DNA of 64,000 nt. It comes from Hirudinaria manillensis (lineage: Eukaryota; Annelida; Clitellata; Hirudinida; Hirudinidae). Positions 23,551 to 64,000 of the stretch are shown one piece after another; the first letter of the stretch is position 1, and each line of letters opens with the position of its first letter. The DNA is taken from positions 5,623,201 through 5,687,200 of the forward strand of contig CM067535.1 in NCBI GenBank assembly GCA_034509925.1. The letters run 5' to 3'. Below the pieces are notes generated by a model. It was not told where the DNA came from. It made no database searches and saw only the letters and a list, made by a program, of their open reading frames with translations. The translations under genes were made by a program, and so were the position numbers.

Positions 23551-25153
23551 GACCCATACAAAATGAACTAGGTTTGTGGAGGGTGATTTAAATTATTGTT
23601 AGTAAGAGGTTCGTTCGTTCGTTCGTGAAGTCTGTTCGTCTGAACAAAGTGGATTAAACAACGATTCTTAACAGTAGCAATTATTATTATAATTAATCAA
23701 TTTATTCATACTTTAACGTTTTATTTATTAGCATCATAGATGATGTTGTTTAATTGCCGTTCGTTGTAGTTCAAAGCACGTGGTGAGTCATGGTGTTTTT
23801 GTTGTTAAAAATAAAAATTCAAAGTTCTATGATTTTACGAATATTTCGTTACTTTAGTATATCTTTAGCAAGTACACATTGCAGCTTGTATCTGTTAGTT
23901 GGCATTGTATACATGTTTTTGTCGGCCTCTTTGACAAGAGATTGATGTTTGATGACTTTTGAATCTTACCTTTCAAATTTCCAACATGACGAGTTATAAC
24001 CTTGCCTCGATTGTTGAAGTAGAGAAAACCACGGAATGTACAAAGACATAATTTCGCTTTTGCTCGACTATTATCAATCAGCCTTTTGACTTCTTTCTGC
24101 CCCCAATTCTTTCATTCTTTCTTCGAAAACATCCATTGCTTGCAGTCCCCGGGACAAAGATTGGGTTTGAATCTGTTTATTTGCTATTTAAATATGTTTA
24201 TAACACTAATTAATACTAATTAATGCTAATTGGTCAATTTCAAAAGGTTTGTTTTGATAATAACTGATGGTTAAGAAACGAATGACCGAAATACATTTTC
24301 TATAAAAACAAAAGCAACAAATCGGTTTTGATTCAATGTTTGGAATGCAAATCAACGAAAGCCTATAACAGCCATTTATTCCAGGTATGTCGTAAAGTTA
24401 AATATACAAACTAAAGAGATCTAAATGTCTCGATAACATCAGATAACTATTTCCTTCTTGGAAATGTTAGGATGAATGCTTTGAAAGTGATTTTCTTCCT
24501 TTGAACTCGTAGCTTCGAATGTCGTCGCGAAACCATACAATACCTCAAACAAATAGATTGAAACAACAAACGTAGCTACATTTAACTTGTCTTTTCACCT
24601 TGGATCTATCGTTTACTTTCCACGCAGATAAATAGCAACAGCCTTATTTTAATCTTCAGTATTTAGACAATCTAAACAAAGGAGTAACTTCATTCATAGA
24701 TAAATAAATAAGTCGCAATCAAACAAATATTTCAAGGTCTTAAATTTGAAAGGAGGCAACGAACCAGGACAATTCGAAATGAATGCGAAATGACTTGTAG
24801 AATCAGACTTGTAAGCGCTATGACATCTGAACGGCTTTAAGATCTGCTAAATATTTATGAGATGGACCAGCTAATGAATAAGTAATTAAGCCGGTCAAAG
24901 GGCCAGTATAGGCAGCTAAAGTGGACAACGGCATTTACCAATTTCTTTTGTGTGATGGATACAATTGAAATAAATTATCCTAATTTATCAAACGAGTACT
25001 TTAAAGAGAAATATGGCTTAAATTAATTAAATTTTATTTAATGAACTAGCAAATAAAAGTGAATGACTTATGGGAGCAATTTAATATGTTTTATAGAAAC
25101 AGACGCCTTTGTGCTTTACAGGAGTAGGAACAGAAAGTTATAATAATAATAAC

Positions 25154-25185
<32 letters not shown>

Positions 25186-25430
25186 TCGTGACGAGGATGA
25201 TGACAATCATCACAATTATGAATTCATCATATGTAATTATATTTATAAGCACACGCCTCATACGTCATAATAAGGTCTTTAAGCATTTAGCTTTAGAAAA
25301 AGCGATTAGACTACGATTACTTACGTCCAGCGCAATATTTTCCCATTGACTTGGAGCCTTTTTTTCTGAATATTCCTTTTAATGGGTCTTTTTAATACTA
25401 GCTCCTTTGACTGATTTCATCGAGGGGATA

Positions 25431-25666
25431 ATGAATGAATGAATGAATAAATGAATGAATGAATGAATGAATGAATGAATTGATGAATGAATGAATTAAT
25501 TAATTAATGAATTGATGAATGAATGAATGAATGAATTGATGGATGAATGAATGAATGAATGAATGAATGAATGAATGAATGAATGAATGAATGAATGAAT
25601 GAATGAATGAATGAATGAATGAATGAATGAATGAATGAATTGATGGATGTATGAATGAATGAATGG
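25431..25666. repeat. (GAAT)n tetranucleotide array
   Basis: About 235 bp of GAAT repeat with occasional GAATT and GATG variants. The reverse strand reads as HSFIHSFI-type peptides in all frames, a pure repeat artefact. Confidence 0.95.
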
Positions 25667-27244
25667 ACTGCGATTGAACTACCGTGTTCTTTGTTCCACC
25701 TGCAACCTTCACTCATCGGCGTGAATCATTTTAAAATATTTTTTTTCCTGCTTAAATCGGCGGAAATTATGAATCAAGTTGGCTCCTAAATAACATCTAA
25801 AGTCACGCAGTTCTTCCGCAATCTCTGCAGGGTTCAGGCAAGGTCAAAGTTCAGGAAGTTAATATGCAACGTGGAAAGGTCAATGTTAGCTCGTTAACTC
25901 CTAGCGAATGATTAATCAATGCAATCACGATCATAATCATAATTGCAATTGTAATCACTCGGCGGTTGTATCTCGTCGGTTGAGGCAGATGCTGACGTTC
26001 AGTTCTGTCTCATTATTTACTGCTGGCAAACCAGGGTCATACTCATCTCTGAGTTCGTTCATCCATTTTCGCTCGGGGAGGGGAGATGATGAGGCGATGA
26101 GAGGGGAAGTGATGTTTGGATGAAGGATTGAGTGATAAGAACGCTTTGAAAACCAGTTACAATCCCCGGCAGTTATTCGATACGTTTTACGACCTACAAA
26201 ATTTTGGCAAATTCATGCACGTTGAATATTTTAAAGCCTTTCTTAAGGCATCTTCACCTTACTTTTGTCTTCAATTTGCTATCTTGGGTGGCTCCCTGGG
26301 ATTGTATATCGTAACCATTCCTCTTTGAAATTAAAATGTTTGCCTTATAAATCATTCTAACAACCTCTTAATTGATATCCTGAACTGAGTCCCAATAATT
26401 TGATTCCAATTAGTTTCAAGCCCAGAGATAAGAGGGCCGACATGACTTAAATTCGTCTTCTGAACTTACGATCAGTTGTTTGTCTTATATTCAATATACA
26501 ACATTTAAACCTTTGCAAAGTTTAAAATGATTAGTAGCTAGTTTGTTTGAAGACGGTGTGCATTAATGTGGGTTAGTATCGTATCTTTGATAATACTATC
26601 GAGACCGACTGTTCACTAATGGACTTATTAAGAACTATTTTTGAAGGCATTTCCTTCTGAATTATTCCGATTGATTTATTATCTGGCGTATTTGTAACTA
26701 ATTCGTCGCTCTGTCTTGTTCAAAGGGAGGTGTTAAATTTTGATAAGGATTAGTTCTGAGGTCAGCATGAAAGAGTGCGCCGGGATGACTAATCCGGATG
26801 AATTGGAAAGGCATGGAAGCGTTTGTTCATTTATTGAAAAGTAGGTCGTGCAGAGGCTGGAAGGAATCGAACGGATAGCTTTCCGTGATCCGTATTGTTT
26901 GCCAGATTTGTACAATGGGATTGAACAACTGATTTTCGTTTAGGACTTGTACTGCTTGTACTGTTTTGCAAGTTGTTTCCGATGAAATGATTTCAATGCA
27001 AGCAAGAAAAGCCTTATTTGTTTTGTTTGGAACAACATCCTAATGAAGTTTAAATGAATTTAATGTGTTTAAATGATTTTAAGTGATCTTCTTTCCTGTT
27101 CATTTTTTTTGTAAATTTGAAAATGTTTTTAAAAATTCATTCCGTGAAATTGTGTCGACCAATTATAGAAGTTTTTATTTTTTGTTCAGGGATTTATAAG
27201 AAAAGTTCTGGAATTCTGAAGAATCATCACCATAATCGCCCGCC

Positions 27245-30200
27245 ATGTTGCTCAACTACCTGCCAGCCATCATCTTGACGCTAGGATGGTGCATTTACAG
27301 TATGACACCCCTCGAAGCTTTGTTAATTGGAGGAGATACTGACATCAGCGAAACTTTCACTCGCCCCCATAGGGTACCCCACCCTTTCCATCGTCATCAT
27401 CACGATCACCACCGTCATCATTACCATTATCACAATCGTCGTCATCATCATCGCAGCCGGCGTCAGGCATGTCAATTCCCTGAAAACCTGCTGACATATA
27501 TCGATGAAAGCGACATCATACCTACGCTCGACGTCAGCAGTTTCGACGTGGAAAACATGGAATTCGAGGAAGTCGAAAGTGCCGACATCAGACCCTCAAA
27601 ATCTTCAGCTGCACAGTTGGCCGAAGTGGACGGTACCGATATTGGATCTAAGAGTTCTCAGGGCAAAAGTGAAACTGCCAGCGAAGGTTTATCCGAGACT
27701 TCGACGAACGATTCAAGAGAGCGACGAGGAAAGAATCGAAGCAAGGCTAACCAACCCGCGTCCGATCAGTTCAACTCCGGAAACGAACAGCATGACGATG
27801 GCGGAGAAGGACTGAGAGGAAAGAGTCGTCGGACGAAGAACAAGAATAAATCTCGCCTCAGAAGAGATCTGAATGTGGAAACCGAAAAAGTTTCCCAGAG
27901 TTCAGCCGAGGAGCGCAAGATCCAAGTGCGCGACTGGAGAGGCGACATTAGGAAGCAGTTCCAATCTTTGGGAAAATCCTTGACCATAGAAAGGTCCGTC
28001 ATCAGCGAGTCGAAAGAAGACGAGGTTTACAAGTACCGTTGCATTTCGAAAGTAAACAAAGAAGGAGGAGGTGAACAATTTGGAGATGGAAATTATCACG
28101 CGTACGTTGTTGAAAAAGAGGGTGAGTGGATGAAAGTTATTTTTAATTGTTTAATTGTGGTTGTATTTAATTGATTTATTGCTATTAATCATTTTAAATG
28201 ACTCTCCCCCTCCAAAAAAAAGCCTCGTGGGAGGATGATGTTACTTATAAATAATTATACGACTTAATGACAAGTAATTTCGTTTAGCTATATTTTTAAT
28301 GAGATATTTTTTCTATCTTATCTGGGTGATAGTGTGTTTTTCTAACATCTTCCTTTGATGTTTTCAATGGCACATGTGATGTTTATGTTTATGTTTATAC
28401 AGCGGTCACTTGTAACTCTTGTAATAAACAGAAACATAAACAAAAGACCTGGTTACAGATCTAAAACATTTTTCAGCACTAATGATGATTATTAGTCTCA
28501 TTAAGAAATATTTGCTGAAAAGTTGTCGGCACGTCTGACGCATGACTTCGAGTGAAGGGTGTCATCATTTTCTGTCAACAAACACAACGAAACAGACAAC
28601 AATGAGTCCATTCACTGTTTACTGAGCAATTAGCACGAGTTTTTCTTTCTGTTTTGTTGACAGTTAGCCTGCATAAGTTGTAACTTAACCCTCATTTTTG
28701 GTGTCCAAACTTGTTAAGTGTAATTATATTATCGTTAGCCTGACGGTGGTACTAACTTTTAAAACGAAAAGAAATTTTTATATTAATATTTTGATATCTG
28801 ATGTTATGAGATAAAACCGAGAAAAGTTCATAAAGTCAATCAAAACATAAATATTAAAAATAATTTTAACATAATTATATTACAAAAAGTACATTATGAA
28901 GTCTTAGATTTTGAAATCTCAACACTTTGTAAGAAAAACTCAAAGCACTTCTTCTCCTAAGGACTTTCGCATTAATTGACACAGCAAAAAAACTTACAAC
29001 ATCTTGTTTTAGAAATTAAACTAATAATTTTATTATTATATTATAATATAATATATATTATATATTATATAATATTATATATATTATATATTATATAATA
29101 ATAATATAATAATATTATAATATATATAATTATATTATATTATATAATAATATTAATAACATTATATAATATTAATAACATCATGATTTTTTCCGTATCT
29201 GTTTACTCGCAGCATTTGACATCCTCTTAATGTTTCATAATTTTCTTTGATGCAACATGCAATTTTTGTATTTGATTTTTATTATATATTTTTATATAAA
29301 CTCTAAAATTGCTCTAAACAAATTATATACATCATACAATAAGTTAATTGTATCAAGCGATACCATCAAAAAAAATTATAGGCAAAAGATTATGATACTT
29401 TCTCGAAAAATGTTTGAAATGATAACGAGAGAACCATGACCTAAGACAAATAAATGGAAAAAGGTCAATTTTATTAAGTACCTCTTGTCATGCCTGCATG
29501 AAACTTTGACCCTTCAAGTATGCAAAATGAGAAGGTACGAGCGTGTACTTTGTTTTTACTTTTACAGAGTACAAAAATGAAGGCGATTCACCGGTTCGCA
29601 AATTCTTCACTTGTTTGACAATCATTGAGAGGTCTTCTGAGATCATTCAATTTGCCTTTTCGACGGACAACTCAGAGGATTCGACGAAGGATGTTTGTAA
29701 TTCTCAGTTGTTTCTCGACAATTGGTTGTACGTGGACAAAATGGGCATCGCAAAAGCCAAAAAGGAGTGTCCAACCAAAGGAGGTTTTGAGATGAAGATG
29801 TACAATTCGGTCGGTTTTACTAATTCTTTTGGGGCTTTTAATAGTACTAATCTAAAATTATGGTTGGGATTGTTTTTTCTATTGCGGTTGTCCCGTTGTT
29901 ACTATAATCATCTTAACCACCAATAATTAATAAATAAACAAGTACATTAAATTCATTCTAATAAATCGACGAAGATTAATATCATGAAATTCTATTAATG
30001 ACTTGGTACCAGGTGGGAAGAGAGGCTCTGTGTGACGCTTACATCAGAGAAACAAGATTCGAGTCCGGTTGTTCGGATGTCGATCCAACGGATTTCAGTT
30101 TCATTTATCGTTGGTCCAGGTGTGTCCCATCGGCTGTTTCCATGAAGCCAACCCAGGAGTTGACTTGCGTGGCCAGTTGGAACCAATCCTCATTCCAATA

Positions 30201-32241
30201 TGTGGTTCTCAGAACCCCAATTTACACGAAGGATTCTGAAATCGGCAGCTACTCTGTTTCTAAAAACCAATTTCCCAGGTACTTACAACATCACCAGAAC
30301 ACTAAGGATGCTCGTGAGATTGCATTGCGCAAGAGCATGTCAGTCAGTGGGAACGAGAAGTTTATGATCTACATGTTTAGACTTCCGAGCGCTGATCTTG
30401 TAAACGATAACTCGGAACATTCTGGGAAGCGCAAAAAGTTCCAGGCGATATTGTACCCTAACCTCGTTACTATCCCCGGTTTCGAGTTTCAAAGCGCCAC
30501 CTACACAGATGAAGTTTTTGTGCGAATGAGCGTCAACCGAGATGAAAGGTCTTTCATCTGTGAGGACGATTATGAAGCTTGCACTTCCGTGAGCTCTCCT
30601 TGTCCTCCTCTTCTCAAGGTTACTTGCCCTAAAAGTTGCGGTCTCTGTAGTGGTGACCTGAGCTTCAACAGCAGTCTTGACAAGACAACTTCCTTCTCGA
30701 CAAAATCGACTCCCCAGTTCTGCAAATTTCCATCATTCTTCAAAGGACGTTGGACTGAAATAGCCACTCAGAAAGAAACTAACTTTACTTTGGATGAATC
30801 GGATCCGAAGAATGAGTTTCTAAATGTTAGTGAAGACCTGCTGGAACGTTCTACGGGAACCGAATCGCACCGCCTGAAATGCATTCAATGGAATGAAGAG
30901 TTGAATTCCACCCCAGCATCTTCAAACTCGGATCCATCTACGCTTCCGTTTTTCCAAATCATGACGGTTGGGCGCCACGACAACGGATGTTCTCCTCGCT
31001 ATACCTGTCTCAAAATATTTCCACTCAGTCGAAGATCGATGGTGGTGGCCTACAGTAAGGACATTCCCTGGCCACTCGTAACTCAGTCGCAGTTGGAAAA
31101 CCCACCCAATGATTTTTCAATTGATTGCGAAACAGCACAAAAGTCAACGTTCAACTTTTATCCAAAAGAAAACTTTAGACTTTTCACCAGGGGAGAAAAT
31201 TCGTTCGAAGACATTCCCTTTCCACAGGTCCATTCCAAGTTGTCAGATTCTGACCAAATCGAAACGTTCAAGAAGTTTCTGAAATCGTTCGTTGATGACG
31301 ACTCTATGAATTTGGCTTTCTCCGACGGTGTCCTTTGTTCAACCTCATTGGACATTATAAACAGCACATCAGATGTTGAAACTCAATTTAAATTTAAATT
31401 CAGAAGCTGCAACCACTCGCAAGAAAGTTGGGAAGGAGAGATGAAAGTGGATGGAAGTCCTTTTAAGAAATTAAAGACCGACGAACATCATAGGCGTCTC
31501 GTTCGCCACAAATATTTCCTTTCCAATACTTCACCGCCACACCTGAAATTATTGAAGTCGAGAAAACTAAAGTTCGTAGATTCGTTTTTGGTGCCAAAAC
31601 ACGGCGAAAATATCAGGTCTCTCGTGGCCACCATTCGAGACAAAAGCTCTTCAAACGAGGAAGGAAACAACCTTTTCGTAGTGACTGCTGCAAGTGACGA
31701 ATCGAAAGGTCTTTTGGTGCCTTACTGTTGGCTCATCAGAAACATCGACATTGAACGCCTGAAAGAGTTCGATGGAATTTCAGAATCGTCGCTTCCCTTC
31801 ACTGGACCAATATTCCTTTTCTCTGGCAAGGGATGCTCCAATGCCATGGAAGACTACATTTTAGCCACAGATCCGGATTACGTTCGTCTGTACAGATTCT
31901 CTCCTCCAACCTACAGACCGACCAAAAAAGACCAGTTGAGGTTTCCGATTGAAGACTTTTCAAATCGTTCATTGGCCATCGTTAATTTTGTGCCCAAGTT
32001 ATTAACAACAAGTGAACCCACAACCGAAATAGTTCAGATGACAACTGCAGGTCCAGAAGAACATTTCCAAACGGAAGAAGTTCAATTTCCACCTATCTAC
32101 GATACAGTCGAGGAAATACCGAAAGACTCAGACAAGGAAGTACGGACGCCTAATAGTGCCAAAGACTATTTAGTGCTGATCGTGGCCAGACTAATCTTGG
32201 CATTAGTGGATTTTCTCGCGTTAATAAGATCACTTTTCTGA
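27245..32241 (+). CDS. Large secreted/tethered Cys-rich protein with CxFP and ShKT-like modules
   Basis: Exons 27245-28121, 29568-29809 and 30013-32241 join in phase (1,115 aa). A signal peptide (about 1-25) is followed by a His-rich stretch (about 45-72) and RSRR, a good furin site, directly before CQFPENLL. Residues 90-260 are acidic or basic low complexity, probably disordered. Exons 2-3 carry a Cys-patterned domain (CPTKGGFEMKMYNS, then REALCDAY). FICEDDYEAC through KSCGLC (about 553-585) has six cysteines in ShKT-like spacing, and CKFPSFFKGRW (about 609) repeats the CxFP theme. The last 25 residues are hydrophobic, fitting a membrane anchor or GPI signal. The CxFP/GxW theme and order resemble an uncharacterised invertebrate family (DUF7042-7045 type). 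That match is from memory and needs a profile search. An extracellular role is likely; the function is unknown. Confidence 0.82.
29030..29185. repeat. (TA)-rich tract in intron 1
   Basis: Nearly pure A/T sequence of TATAT/AATAT units within the 1.4-kb first intron of the secreted-protein gene. The rest of the intron (28,122-29,567) shows no recognisable coding sequence. Confidence 0.8.
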
Positions 32242-33755
32242 ATCTTCTAATTTTGTTTTAAATTTTACTTTGTTCTAAATTTGTTCTAATATCCTCTCGC
32301 GTGTTACTTATAGTATTATTTGACCGGAATTATTTCACGTGTCGTGGATGTGATGCTAAATTTTTTTTTAACTTGAAAGTTCGTTTCATCACTTGTACTT
32401 GAACCGCTGTGCAATGTTTTTAAATTCTGAGGTAAACACAAAACTGCTTCATTGATATTTTAAAAAGTGCTAAGAAACGCATGCAAAGATTTTGTCAAAA
32501 GACGATTTCTTTTCACGAAATACATTTGCAAGACTCACGATCGTGTTTTTATTATCAATTATTTCTTTAATCAATGTGTTCAATACTTGCTTAATCAAAA
32601 CTTGGACTTATTGTTTGGAAGAGGGAAGCAACATTGTAATACTTAATTGTATTATTACGTTGTATGTTACGCAACCTCAACAGTATGGCTACTACTTTTA
32701 AATGTTCAGCTGAATCAACCTTGTTGAATGCCATGTTGAATGAAATAAGCTAATAAATCTTTTATTATAGCTAATAAATATTTTATTCTACAAAAATACC
32801 ACCTCGAAATGAGACTTTGACCTTTTTTTTTGAGCGCATGTGCAAAATTTTATTCCTAAACCCTACGTGTTTTAAATATTTAAAAGGAGTTTCTCTTGAC
32901 AGATTTGATTCGGATGTCAAGAAAAATAAAAAAACATGAGGATTTTCTGTCTTCTCGTTGAATGCCGACACTAACCAGACCTTGAGTGAATGATTCATGG
33001 TTGTAAATTATTTACAAATAAATTATAAAACAAATAAAGTTTATTAAAATAATAGTGATATTACGTTGCATCACCGATTTGAAATGATTATAAAAAGGGG
33101 AAATTATTGATGTCAGCTTAATTCCCTCCCAAAGTCAGAGGAAAAAAACCTCATCAGCGCCAGTTATGGCCATCATTAACGAGTTTTATTCGTCCATAAA
33201 AGTATGGTCTCAGTGGTAATTAGAATAATCTCATATCTTTCAACTCGTTTTACTACCGTCAATACAACGAAGAATCTCTTCGGAAACGTGTTAATATGAG
33301 AAAATAAACTCGAGCTATGATTGCGATATGTTCGATCATTACTGTTAAATAAAATAGGGTTGTTATGTTTTTATAGTTTACAGCGTTTTCAAAGTAGGAT
33401 AGAGTCAAAACTTCCAACAAGTCATAAAAGTAGGCAAATTTAAGTTGAAATGACGTTTCTAAAACTATCAAGTCGAATTTAAAAGTTACTTTTCGCTCGA
33501 TCAGACGAGAGTATGTGAACTGAGAGGTTTGTAGGTTTCATTCGATGAAGATACGATGAGGGGCCTGAAACCCACGGCAGAGGAGGGTAGATGAGTTTGG
33601 TAGGGCGATTTGTCGAAATTTCCTGAGACTGCCGATGACATGGAAGCTGTCACGTAGAATTTCTAAAACATTTTCGAGATATTGCTTCAAGTCTTGTTCA
33701 AACAGTCGATGAATTTTAACTTTTCCAAATATTAAACTCATAAAATATTAATTCA
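32242..33755. other. Convergent intergenic region
   Basis: Lies between the 3' ends of the plus-strand secreted-protein gene and the minus-strand receptor gene. Two AATAAA hexamers near 32,752-32,775 could end the former. A minus-strand ORF at 33,538-33,741 may be receptor 3' UTR or an alternative tail exon; no motif supports it. Nothing else was recognised. Confidence 0.45.
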
Positions 33756-62914
<29,159 letters not shown>

Positions 62915-64000
62915 GCTGAGTCAGGCCGGACTGGAGGAGGAGGAGACGATGATGATGCGACTCTGGATCTCTGGATGGATCTGGAATCGAAGAGGTTGTC
63001 ATGGTAACCGGTTTAATTGGCTTCGCATAGTGACGGCCTGGAAATGGTTTTAGCGGGGAAATGTTGACATAGAAACTGCTGATCGGGGGTCTGCCGAACA
63101 GACGTCAGGAGATGGTGATTAGTTTGTGATATTATTTAAAGTGATGTAATGATATTATCATATTATGATATTATTTATATTTTATTATTTTATACGATTT
63201 ATGCGATTATATGTTATTTCACAAAAGTTTTATATCGTTTTTATGTTCTTTTACTTTTTGTTTTAGTAGATTTTTTTATTATAACTCAATTATTTATTTC
63301 AATTATCATCCATTGCAATTCAAATAATTACGTTTGGCGTAAAATCTAAAATGGTTGGACGGTACGAAAATGGACTTCATTAGAAATTCGCCAGCCATCC
63401 ATTTGGTCAACCCCTGTGCTATTCACTCATTATTTTTCTTTCTTTATTCTTTCCTGCATTTTGTTTTCATGCCTCTCGCACTCAATTCGCCCGTCTCTCG
63501 TATTAGGTTCACTTTTAATCATTTGAAGTCTGATTTTAAATATTCCGTAATATTCCAGATTTCGGATTACCGAATCGAAAACGGTTGTTTTTTTGTAGTT
63601 TTTTTCATTTAATTTCATAATTTTAAAAATAATTTATTGTAATATAACCTACAAATAAACAATACTTTAGTGATGATAAATAAGATAATATAATTGTTTA
63701 ATTAAAGAGGTTAAGGGTTAGATGAATTCAAATACATATATATATATAAATCTCACCAGTTTTGAATTTCTAATGAGAAATGAAGTTTTGATGGATCACC
63801 GTGGCTGTTCGACGACTTCATTTTTCAAAATTCTAAAGATTTTCCACCTCACGATATCTTTTTTAATGCTGACGACGATGTGCACTTTATTTACAGTCAC
63901 GATGTGAACGAGTAGAAGTTAAAAATATTTTACTACTTCCTAATGATCTCACGAGATTTTCTACAGTAGGTTCCAGTTAATATTTAATGCTTTTAATTTA
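62915..64000. other. Upstream region of the receptor gene
   Basis: Should contain the receptor 5' UTR and promoter on the minus strand. An in-frame TGA lies three codons before the ATG at 62914, which supports that start. The remaining sequence is AT-rich with short ORFs that show no motif. No TATA box or other clear element was recognised. Confidence 0.45.

Larger units (their letters stand above)
22713..27244. other. Long intergenic region without recognised genes
   Basis: About 4.5 kb with simple repeats (ATT/ATA near 23,170-23,225, CA-type at 23,460-23,550, AAT near 25,140-25,180, and the large GAAT array) and no coding stretch with a recognisable family. Small ORFs here (for example 25,908-26,328) show no conserved motif, so I do not call them. 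The end just before 27,245 should contain the promoter of the next gene. GATTTATAAG near 27,190 is a weak TATA candidate. Confidence 0.5.

Noticed and set aside
25500..25716. Two overlapping minus-strand ORFs with His-Ser-Phe-Ile repeats
   Set aside because: Reading of the GAAT array; the same peptide appears in more than one frame.
33538..33741. Minus-strand ORF downstream of the last receptor exon as an alternative C-terminal tail
   Set aside because: No conserved tail motif or PDZ-ligand end; cannot be separated from 3' UTR without RNA data.

Overview
The window is animal nuclear DNA. It is very AT-rich, its genes are split by GT-AG introns, and it is full of microsatellites and decayed transposons. 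I read the genes by joining exons whose conserved protein blocks, splice sites and codon phases agree. An AMPA-type glutamate receptor, an SMCR8 orthologue, trypsin-like proteases and an MTA-like gene all point to a bilaterian. SMCR8 and the secreted CxFP-type protein suggest an invertebrate, perhaps a lophotrochozoan such as an annelid. The species cannot be fixed from sequence alone.

Layout. 0.3-1.4 kb, minus: a complete four-exon gene for a secreted protein of unknown family, with a consensus TATA box. 2.5-11.1 kb, plus: a 21-exon SMCR8 orthologue whose nineteenth intron carries a 5'-truncated LINE. 13.3-20.1 kb, plus: two tandem trypsin-like serine protease genes. Each has one visible lesion, and their exons form a mosaic of near-identical and diverged tracts. 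The sixth intron of the second protease contains an intact, intronless, antisense MTA-like gene (BAH-ELM2-SANT-GATA finger), probably a retrogene. 20.8-22.7 kb, minus: a degenerate Helitron with recognisable ends. 22.7-27.2 kb: no gene seen, only simple repeats. 27.2-32.2 kb, plus: a three-exon gene for a large secreted or membrane-tethered cysteine-rich protein with a His-rich, furin-site N-terminal part and a ShKT-like module.

33.8-62.9 kb, minus: one AMPA-type ionotropic glutamate receptor gene of 17 exons over 29 kb. Its introns hold a Gypsy-type LTR element with a gag-integrase fusion ORF, a LINE ORF1 relic beside (GAA)70, an L2/CR1-type LINE tail and long microsatellites. The genome itself encodes Arg-Arg at the pore Q/R site.

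The genes do not form an operon or pathway. The recurring theme is insertion of mobile or retrocopied DNA into introns. No prokaryotic system, CRISPR array or rRNA gene was seen.
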